A program made the translations under genes and the position numbers. A DNA stretch of 64,000 nucleotides from Tricholomella constricta (lineage: Eukaryota; Basidiomycota; Agaricomycetes; Agaricales; Lyophyllaceae): NCBI GenBank assembly GCA_013368375.1, contig JAACJP010000007.1, positions 558,001 through 622,000 of the forward strand, given 5' to 3'. The stretch's first letter is position 1. Each line of letters starts with the position of its first letter. Below the pieces are notes generated by a model. That model did not search any database. It was not told the DNA's origin and saw only the letters and a list, made by a program, of their open reading frames with translations. This document shows positions 56,232 through 64,000 of the stretch, piece after piece.

Positions 56232-57577
56232 CTAGGTCACGCTAACAAGCCCGCCTGTGAGATAGCCCGTCTTCTCCAAGCGTGGAAAATATCTCCTGAG
56301 GTGTAATTCTTTTTGCTGGGAAGCAAGGGGTTCGGATTCGTCACTTCCGAAGTAGACCTGGATCTCCACTGCCTTAAGGCATGGAAATGCTTCGCCATCG
56401 CATATCGATGAGAGGACCCGGTCCAGTCGATGTCGCCCTGACCTCTCGACTCTGAAGGTGTTCTCCACGTCCTTCAATGTCGCGTATCCACCAGAAGCAT
56501 CAGAGTCAAAGACCAGCAAGAGTTTTTTTATGCTCCTGGGCAGACTACGTATACTCACGATGTCGGCGACCCATTGACATTGAGCATCGGAAGGGTAAAG
56601 GTGGAATTTCAAGGATTGGAGGTGTTCCATTGCCTTCAGACCGATGATCGTCTCGGGTAAGTTCAGACCGATGATCGTCTCGGGTAAGTCCAGTTGCTTA
56701 GCTTTATAATTTTTTGATCAGCGTTTAAAAGAACACAAGAAGGCGATAGATACGATCTCGTACCGTGCCCAGATGCGCGGTTCTGCGACACCAAAGATTC
56801 GAGCGAGTTTCGCGAGGCCTTCATCACCTCCCCAGCTACCTCAAGGGCTTCCATACTCCATTTGTCGACAACTAGATCCGTGAGGTACGAGACTTTGATG
56901 GGACAAAGCGGGTGCGTCAAGTAGGTTATTAGCCTATCTGAATGTCTACCACATATTTCGAGTGACTCGAGAAACCGTCTGTTCTCTAGTTTCAGAGAAG
57001 GAGGGAATTGCATTGCGGTGCTATTCTCGAAATCGCCACGATTGGAATAGGCCTGGGAGTATGCGAGATGTTTTAAAGCAGGGGACGTGGCGAACAGCTC
57101 GATAGGAAAGTTGCTTGTGATCAGACCAGTAAAAGAGATAGTGTGGAGGTTGGTCGATAGGAACATGCACCGGAACGTCTCCTGGAGGGTGAATTTTAGG
57201 TCTGGCCAGGTGATAACATCCTCCATATGGAATGAGAGGCTGTGAAGAGAGTTCTCCTTGGCGATTCGATAGAGAAGGGGGACGCAGGTGCGTTCATTCA
57301 TCATCCAGTGACCTCCCTCTATACGAATATTTCGAATGAGGGCGATAGTTTCCGGTTTGTCTGAAATAAGGCGGAAAATTACTGCGCAGTGGGGATGTTT
57401 CCTCCAATTATCCACGTAGCCCAACTTGACGTAGCGAAAGAGGTGTTTTCGGCTGAGAAATAGGAACGCAGACGACACCATCGTACATCGCAAAAGTGAT
57501 TGACGATCTTTGGCATCGGCAAGCTCGTCAAAGATGGTCTCGACGATATCCAGAGGAATTGATAAAGAAGAGGCCAT
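56232..57577 (-). CDS. F-box protein with leucine-rich-repeat-like region
   Basis: Two exons, 57577-56764 and 56701-56232, with a 62-bp intron; 427 residues. The N-terminal F-box (IPLDIVETIFDELAD...LLRCTMVSSAFLFLSRKHLFRYV) would bind Skp1 in an SCF ubiquitin ligase; the rest resembles the irregular LRR-like body of basidiomycete F-box proteins (LHTISFTGL, LKHLAYSQ, LESLEICGRH) and would choose the substrate, which is unknown. Just after the intron a 27-bp tandem duplication (about 56639-56692) repeats nine residues, LPETIIGLN, in frame. Confidence 0.82.
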
Positions 57578-57952
57578 GGCGGCTAGTTTATATAAAATTG
57601 GAATGGGAGATCTACGCGTGAGGAAGCCGGGGAATATCTCACAAGTTCAATGATCGGTGTCTGGACAAGCCAGTAATTCGTCTGGCGTTATGCTTTGCTG
57701 TCAGGCCACCGGGGAGCTCAGCTCGTAAAGATGGATTGTGAGGTTGATCAATTTGAATCAGCATGCATCCGTCATTTGTGCATGTTGTGTGTTTGACGGA
57801 GTAGTTCACAAAGTCGATCACAAGACAAATCTCAAGCAATGCATGCAATGTGAGCGAAAAAAAGGTCGAGGCACAAACACGAATACTGTAGCGAACGTCT
57901 GAGATAGTGGCAAGGAACAGCATCTATCCGATGCTTACGACTTGAACGGCCT
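57578..57952. other. F-box promoter side and FAP1 3' flank
   Basis: 57850-57950 is the FAP1 3' untranslated region; it is also present in fragment B after 35850 in the other orientation. No gene. Confidence 0.5.
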
Positions 57953-60900
57953 CTATAGATCGTCCTCCCAATTTTCCGGCACAGCAGTCGGCGTCGCCGG
58001 AGGCTCTACTGCACTCAAAGACGGCGCCAGTGGAGCACGCACAGGGGCAGGGCTCGACGCACGCGTGGCGTTCGCGCCCGCTGGCGGACGGGTAGACTGC
58101 AACGACGGCTGAGGTTGAGGGTGGGTCGTCGCCGCCGCCGATGTCGGACGGGACGTTCCCCAGCCCACTGTACTTTGTTTGAGCACTGACGGGGTAGGAC
58201 TGGCACGCCACGAGGGGGCTGCGGCTATGCGTAGATCTGCAAGTTTGCCGAGGTTCGATGGAGTGGGAGTTGAGGCTGCGATGGTGCTGGATAGAAGGGG
58301 GGTGGGGATACGTGTATCAAGGCGACGGAGGAGGAGAACACTGATCACGCGTTGTGAGTGGGCTGAGATCAAACGTGGATTGGAATATGAATCACTAACC
58401 TTCGGTGGGGCTCCTGGTCTACCATCTGAGTGTCCATCCTATAGACGGCTGCAAGCTGCGAGAAGGTTGTCAAAAAAGATGTTCATAAAGATAACCTCGA
58501 AAATCATACATCGTGAACAAACTTCCTTCGTTCAGGAGGCATATGCGGCAGTACCTGCGTCTTCTTCTGCGATGTAACAAACCTAAACGAAACGACACCA
58601 TGAGAATGACCGAAACGATTACCAACCAAACTGAGAACGTACTCATCAAACGCCTTCTCCACCACAACCAAGAATTTGGAGTTCGCACGAGCGAACCCAG
58701 CAACCTCATCATGGTACGTCACCAGAGCCGTCTTCTCCCTCGACTCAGCGGTGATGCCTAGGGCATCCGCCAGCCGTGCATTTCGCTTCGCAACTGCACA
58801 CTCATTGTTGCATTTGGGCGCGGCCTGTTGGCGCCCGCCGGGCGTTTTCGAGCTGCGACCACAATGGACGGACTGACAAAGGCGCCCGCATGGGCAGGCG
58901 AGGGTGACGAGAGCTGTGCACGGTTCGTCTTCTGGGCAGCTCGATGGAGCATGACAAGGGTGATTGCAGGTATGGTGCGCCGGGAGACTAGACAGTGCAA
59001 AGATAAAAACGTTAAGCAAGCTGTGAAGGGGAAACAAATTGTGTGTTTAACATACCAAAGTTTTCGCGACTTGCCACAAGGCGCGGTGCACAGGCCATAA
59101 TTATCACCATGACAAGAACGTACGCAGTGGTGAAAGCCAAAGTTCCATAATCTTTCAAGGCGGGTTTTTGTCAGTCTCTCATCTTCCAGGGCAAGGGAAA
59201 TATACACACTTGCCACAGACGGTCCCGCATGACACCTTCTCCGTCTCCAGAGACATCGCACGTTGTTCACACCCTTCTTGCCACACGCGCACTGTTTCGT
59301 TACAAGGAAAGGACACGGTGGGCACAGTGTCGGGTCTTCGTGGCACTGATGATAACTGCCAGAATGACCGCACGGCAGTGGACGAGGGCATCGGTATGTG
59401 CACTGCATCTGTGTCCCGCATGGGATCGGGGGCTCAAATACCGTACGACCACAGAAGCACACCATCTACAATGACGCAGTGACATCAGCAACGAAAAGGA
59501 GAATGAAAAGCGAATCGAATACCAACCTCCTCGAATGAGCTCCTCAAGCACGGCGGACATGCGCCCTTATGGTCCCTCTCCTCGCACCGATGCAGCCCGC
59601 ACCCCAGCATTTTCGGACACACCAAATCGCACTCATGAAGCCCGCCCCGTTCCTCCCCTACGCCCACCTCCGAGACAATCGGCCCCGCCCCAGCGCGTTT
59701 CTTCCCTTTAGTCCCTGCCGCAGAAGCCAGTGCTGCCAGGGGACAGCACACCCGGTGGCATTGGTGCCTTCCGCAGGCGCACAGCGCCGTACAAGGCTTA
59801 TCACAAAGGATCTCTTGCACTCCAGGCTGGCGTAACTTAGAGCAGCTGATGGCGCGCGTGGTGCTGCCACATCTGCAGGGCCGGACGATGGGGACGAGGC
59901 AGGGGGGACAGGGCCCGGTATGGCAGGACGCGGCGCAGGCATGATCGCAGCCTGATAGCGGTTTACCGCATGAGGAGGCGCAGGTGGGGATGGGTGAGGT
60001 GCAAGAGGAACGGGCGGGAAAGGTGGTTGGGGTTGTTGACAGTATGGGAGAGGAGGGCGAACGAGTGATGGGATGGACACCGCATGGGCAGGTGGTGATG
60101 AGGGTTGGGATATTGGGACATTTGGGGTTCGTGCGGAGGGTGGCAGGGCTGGTCGCATTTGTGGATATCACAGTCGAATGATCTGTGCAAGATACGTTAA
60201 TTTTCCGTGGTCAGAAATAAAAAGACGAGACGTACAGTTGGCAGGTCAAGTCACATCTATACCGCCCTGCCCATGAGTTTCCTTCTCTGTCGACGCACTG
60301 CATCTCGTCACCCTCTCCACATCCTACCTCTTTTGTCGACGATCCACACCAGCACTTCACCTCTTCACTCACCGGGCACCCAGCACAAGGCCCCTCATGA
60401 CACACTTCTTCGCACGAATGATTCCCGCAGCCGAGTTTCCGCCCGCATATACCCCCACACGAGAGATCGCGTCCCCGGCCCTTATCCACACCACACCGGA
60501 AGGCAATGATCTTCTTCTGCGGGCAATAGCACTCCAAGCGTGTTGTAACTTGGCAAGGTGGGCATGGTCCTGGATGGCACGCTAATGGACACGGATGTCC
60601 ACAGCCACTCTCACGGACGCGTGAGCACGGGTTCGCGCACGAATGTGGCGTAGCAAGACGTGGAGGCTTGGGTTCTGCCGATGCGTGGCAAAAACACCTG
60701 TTGATTGGATCAGTCAAGCTAGATCAACTAAAAACAAGACTATGACGCACCAGTACCCAGAGGGCACAACTTCTCTTTTCGCCTGACACCCCGGACAGCG
60801 CCAGTCGCCCATCCTACCCTCTTCGCCTCTGGCCCGCCAGGCTTCGGCAACATTTTTGACACTCTTTGCAGCCCACTCGCCAATACACTTTACATGAAAC

Positions 60901-61623
60901 GTGGTCCAGCAATATTGCTGCTCGTCACCTTCCGCGTCAGGCGGTCTGATAACGGGAATCGAAGGAGAACAGGACCATGTCCGCTGCGCTGGATGGATTG
61001 ATGAAAAGCAGATAGGACAGTCGGGGTAGGGAGGCGTGCGGAGGGCGTTTATCAGCCTTGACGTCAGATCGTCGGCTTCTGGCTCGGTGCGTGCAGCAAA
61101 GCCCTTATTCCTGTATCTATTGGCGGGGTTGTTAAAGGGAGTGGGGGCTGAACCAGGCTCGGTAAGGCCTGCATTGAATTTAGCACCGCGTCGAGGTGCC
61201 CCGCCTGGCGGCCGTAACGGTCTATTGCCAGCGTCGTTTGGCGTGTTTTCGCCGACCTGTCTAGATGCTCCAGATGTATTAGTCGAATCCGTCTGCTTCT
61301 GTGGATTTCGGCGTTTAGGATTTCGTTTCCGCGGTGCACCAGCACCGCTATCTACTCCTACTGCCTGTGATGCACTGGGAACTCCAGGCTGAGAGCTCGA
61401 AGGGCTCGATCGCGCCTGGCCATCTGCATCTCCTCGTGGAGGACCTCTGTTTGGTTTTCGTTAATCGTTGACGGGGTTGTGGCTCGTTCTCGTTCGCTCC
61501 CGTCGGTGAACCCGCCGTTCTATGGGCGTTCCGCTGTCGATTTCGAGGTGGCCGTGTGATGTGTCCTCTCGGAGTATTGGTGTTCTGATTAGAGCTGTTG
61601 GGTATCTCTGTGGCTATTTCCAT
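57953..61623 (-). pseudogene. FAP1: NF-X1/FAP1-type zinc-finger gene, nearly full length, frameshifted
   Basis: ATG 61623. After a basic Asn/Arg/Pro-rich tail comes a RING-like finger (DCPICFSSIHPAQ...FHVKCIGEWA...WRCPGCQ, 61000-60800), then NF-X1 fingers (CGHPCPLACHPGPCPPC, CGNHSCEEVCHEGPC, CDQPCHPPH, CGRHQCHRVC, CGLHRCEERDHKG, CGHSGSYHQCHED), a last CPCG finger, and an R3H domain (TYHDEVAGFARANSKFLVV, 58720-58660; QVLPHMPPERRKFVHD). The end is Pro/Ala-rich (PENWEDDL). At least seven short introns. FAP1 in yeast binds FKBP12; NF-X1 proteins are ubiquitin-ligase-like regulators. Lesions seen: two bases missing near 60120 relative to fragment B, one base missing near 59252, and a Cys-to-Phe change in NFGFHHC. 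A frame change near 61440 may be an intron. It is either a pseudogene or affected by sequence errors. Confidence 0.8.
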
Positions 61624-62091
61624 GCAATAAAAGTGGGAAAGAGTTGGAAAACGAGGAGTATGGGAGAAGGAAGTTAGTTTGCCCGTCAAATAAAAAAAAG
61701 TGTAAGGGAGGGTTGGAGGGTGACTAAAATTTTATAGGGTGAGGGAGCGCGCAAGAGAAAGATGTCTGAGAAAAGGCGCGCATAGCTTGAAAAGGAAGGA
61801 ATCGGTAATCACGCGAGAGAGGAAATGATTCCGTGTCCGCGCGAGCCTTATTTAATCTTAGGTCGTCGTAACTACGGGTTCCAGGGGTAAGGAGTGAGTT
61901 TTCCAGACCCCTCCACGTGTCCCAGCGTCTCGCCCTCGGGGCGGATCACTGGGATCACACGCGCTGAGTTCGAACGCCCCGTCGTTCATTCAGTCTCGCT
62001 CCTCTTTGAACCTCCGCGCCGCGCTATTGTTTTAGCAGATGCGCCGCGTGAGGAAGTTTTTCAGGAGGATCGCGTCTGCCGCTTTTAAAAT
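61624..62091. other. FAP1 upstream region, no gene
   Basis: Holds the FAP1 promoter side; from about 61860 probably the start of the retroelement that leaves the window (CTTTTAAAAT at 62081-62090 could be its TATA). Confidence 0.35.
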
Positions 62092-62147
62092 CCTGGGCTG
62101 GGGGGCTCCGCCCTTTCTTCCTTCAGTCTACGACGTCCCAGCCCAGG
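62092..62147. repeat. 11-bp inverted repeat in retroelement leader
   Basis: CCTGGGCTGGG (62092-62102) and CCCAGCCCAGG (62137-62147) are perfect reverse complements. Confidence 0.7.
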
Positions 62148-62310
62148 TACGCACTTTGTGCCACTTCTGTCAGCTGCGCTCCAGCTGACTCTCTTCCGGT
62201 CTTCCAGTGATTACAGGCTCGTTTTCTTGTTCTTTGACTATTCGCCTATCACTGGTCGTCCGGTAAGCTTCCTACTGGCTCCGCCACCCGTGCTTCGCAC
62301 TCATCTCCTC

Positions 62311-62366
62311 GCCGATTTTTAGTTTGACTTCGTCAAACCCCCGCTAAAAATTGTACGCCCATCGGC
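62311..62366. repeat. Nested hairpin in retroelement leader
   Basis: GCCGA and TTTTTAG and TTTGAC on the left pair with GTCAAA, CTAAAAA and TCGGC on the right, in nested order around a TTC loop. Located 120 bp upstream of the gag-like start. Confidence 0.65.
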
Positions 62367-62486
62367 TTCGCCGCTTTATCTTATCTTATTTATTAGTCTA
62401 ATACGCTAGCTCGTAGCCTACTCTCTCTCGTCTTTTCTCTCGCAATCAATTCTCGCTTCGCTCGACATCAAAATCTTGCCCCGGTC

Positions 62487-63890
62487 ATGCCTGAAGATGT
62501 TCCGCCCTTCCCGCCTCCCTCCGCCGACGTCGGCGATCCCGAAAATGTGCGCGTTCGTGCGGCTAAGTTCGAACAAGTCGTTGAGGACGTTCTCGATGGA
62601 CGGATGGCTGCGGCCGACTTCGTTCACAGACTGGTCGCCGAAGGAGCTTCTTTGGAAGAAGGAAAAGATTACGCTGAGCTGCTGGAGCAACGGCTGGCTC
62701 AGAGAAGGTCGGACGCGGGAGCTGGGGGAGGAAAAGGAGATGGTGAGGTCGACGACGAATTATCTCGGGAGCCCACACCCGACCTCCCTGCTGAAGAAGC
62801 CGCCGCGTTCAGGACAGAGCGAGCCAACCTTGAGGAGGCTAAGAGGCGTCGTCTCGAAGCCGCTCGCTCGCGCGCTGTCGATGCCGCGGGTTGGGCAATT
62901 CTTCAGGCCAAAATCGGACGGTTGCAACCTGCCTTATCCGGGAGTGGTGACGGCGGGGCTCTCGGTTCAGACGCTCTCGCGGAGCTACTGGGGTTGCATC
63001 GGGGGCCTGAGCCGCTACTCCCCGCCTCAGTTCTTGCGGTCGCTCCCCACCTGGGGCACTTGGCCGCTTCTCTCAATGATCCCCACCTCGATGAAACCTG
63101 GAAGCTTCGTAGGGCATACACCACCGACAAGGTTATCGACGCTGTGGTCAACGTTCTGCAAACTCAACCCCTCCCAGATCCCATATCTCGGTCTATGTGG
63201 CGCTCCATCGTACAGGATCAATTCGTGGACTTCGAAAGGCTGTACGCTACCATGGACCGCGGATACGATCACAACGACGAACAGAGCGAACTCCCTGGGG
63301 GTTTTGCTCTTATTCGGCGTGACCAGGTTTCGGCAAAGCGCGGGGTACGGACCGAAGCTGACTGGTGTCGGGTTTTCGATACTTGGTCCAAGGCGGTCGG
63401 GATTGTATATATCCACCGTGTCCGCGAGTTGGAGGGCTATCGCAAGGTGGTCACAGAGTTATTCCGCGCTTCGCCTAACCCTATGGTGGCGATCCAGTTC
63501 GACATCGACGCTCGGGATCGTTACGCAAAATTACCTTTCCGTCTCGACGATCGTGTCGAGCTTCAGACCCCGCTATTCGCCCAGGTCTTTAGGGGGCCTT
63601 CATCGCCTGGGTCTTTGGGCAAACGGAAGGCGGTTCCTAACGCGGGCTCCGGGACCTCTTCGAACCTTAAGAGAAGGAATGTCCCGTGCCAGAACTGGAA
63701 TCTCGGCTTCTGCGAAGACGCTCCGTGCCCGGGTGGTCGTCTGCATGGCTCCTGCAGCGAGTGTGGGGGCAAGCATCGAGCCAGAGACGAAGGGACGTGC
63801 CTTGTCCTCCTCCAAGCTCGAAGGTCGGTCGGAGTCGGCCGTGGTGGGGGATCGGGTGGCGCAGGCCCTAGCAGGGCCCAAGCGTCTTGA
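62487..63890 (+). CDS. Gag-like ORF1 of a retroelement (possibly DIRS/Ngaro type)
   Basis: 467 residues, ATG 62487, uninterrupted. Acidic, Ala/Glu-rich helical N-half; a conserved-looking globular part (residues 200-360, with SMWRSIVQDQFVDFERLY and DWCRVFDTWSKAVGIVY); near the end a Cys/His cluster CQNWNLGFCEDAPCPGGRLH followed by CSECGGKH, of the kind found in gag-like proteins of basidiomycete tyrosine-recombinase retroelements. A second frame overlaps its 3' end and continues out of the window, as in gag-pol pairs. The DIRS/Ngaro assignment is from memory of the zinc cluster and is tentative. Confidence 0.6.
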   Translation: MPEDVPPFPPPSADVGDPENVRVRAAKFEQVVEDVLDGRMAAADFVHRLVAEGASLEEGKDYAELLEQRLAQRRSDAGAGGGKGDGEVDDELSREPTPDLPAEEAAAFRTERANLEEAKRRRLEAARSRAVDAAGWAILQAKIGRLQPALSGSGDGGALGSDALAELLGLHRGPEPLLPASVLAVAPHLGHLAASLNDPHLDETWKLRRAYTTDKVIDAVVNVLQTQPLPDPISRSMWRSIVQDQFVDFERLYATMDRGYDHNDEQSELPGGFALIRRDQVSAKRGVRTEADWCRVFDTWSKAVGIVYIHRVRELEGYRKVVTELFRASPNPMVAIQFDIDARDRYAKLPFRLDDRVELQTPLFAQVFRGPSSPGSLGKRKAVPNAGSGTSSNLKRRNVPCQNWNLGFCEDAPCPGGRLHGSCSECGGKHRARDEGTCLVLLQARRSVGVGRGGGSGGAGPSRAQAS

Positions 63891-64000
63891 AGGGAAGCGT
63901 AAGGCGGACCTCCTTCCTCTGGACGCTCCCCGTTTCCGCCGCGGGTATGTCTGGAGCGACTCTCTTTCTCCGTTTTCCGAAAATGTTTCACCGGCTGCTC
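63745..64000 (+). CDS. Start of overlapping ORF2 (pol-like), cut by the window edge
   Basis: Frame shifted +1 relative to the gag-like gene, open from an ATG at 63745 to the edge (LEGKRKADLLPLDAPRFRRG, VWSDSLSPFSENVSPAA). It overlaps ORF1 by about 146 bp. No enzyme motif is reached before the window ends, so a pol identity is inferred only from position. Confidence 0.45.
   Translation, partial: MAPAASVGASIEPETKGRALSSSKLEGRSESAVVGDRVAQALAGPKRLEGKRKADLLPLDAPRFRRGYVWSDSLSPFSENVSPAA

Overview
The window is nuclear DNA of a basidiomycete fungus, most likely an Agaricomycete. The host genes are cut by short GT-AG introns (about 47-70 bp), and several families seen here (DUF6589 proteins, seven-helix membrane proteins, basidiomycete DDE transposases) are typical of mushroom-forming fungi. 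No bacterial-type operons, rRNA genes or CRISPR arrays were seen.

Housekeeping genes are scattered between mobile DNA: COQ3 (647-1671, ubiquinone methyltransferase), CSN5 (7631-9137, COP9 signalosome isopeptidase), DEG1/PUS3 (40374-42023, tRNA pseudouridine synthase), an F-box protein (57577-56232), an NF-X1/FAP1-type zinc-finger gene (61623-57953, apparently frameshifted) and an NFKBIL1-like protein (53086-52286). A large minus-strand gene (52154-47891) carries five copies of an exactly spaced Cys motif, C-x4-C-x12-C-x2-[C/H], that I cannot match to a named domain. Two tandem seven-helix membrane proteins (42720-44196, broken by a stop; 44830-46300) and another membrane protein on the minus strand lie between DEG1 and that gene.

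Left third: between COQ3 and CSN5 sits a two-gene unit, a DUF6589 protein (2148-5232, +) and a RecQ-like helicase (7449-5199, -). They are convergent, overlap tail to tail, and are flanked by inverted repeats whose outer 39 bp match at 37 positions. This looks like a mobile element or selfish cassette and is the best candidate for an undescribed system. A second, solitary DUF6589-like gene is at 55948-54361.

Middle third (9.6-40.4 kb): a nest of transposons. A Ty1/Copia element with near-identical 409-bp LTRs and a GGCCA duplication (10324-15707) interrupts a decayed zinc-finger exon of a DUF3435-like tyrosine-recombinase gene; a longer decayed copy of that gene is at 28829-32508. Its 3' repeat 'R' recurs four times. 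One R copy is split by a TA-flanked Tc1/mariner-like element (16896-26559), whose DDE transposase gene is in turn split by a 6.8-kb Tad-like LINE with 14-bp target duplications. Two partial, intron-containing copies of the FAP1 gene (27.1-28.4 kb, 33.2-35.9 kb) are bracketed by a recurring CCAGCCCTAAACT motif. A degraded chromodomain Ty3/Gypsy remnant follows; its right LTR carries a 1.16-kb hAT-like non-autonomous insertion and runs straight into the DEG1 start codon.

Right end: two tRNA-derived SINE-like heads (53.5 and 54.1 kb), and at 62487 to the window edge a gag-like gene with an overlapping second frame, the 5' part of a retroelement that leaves the window.
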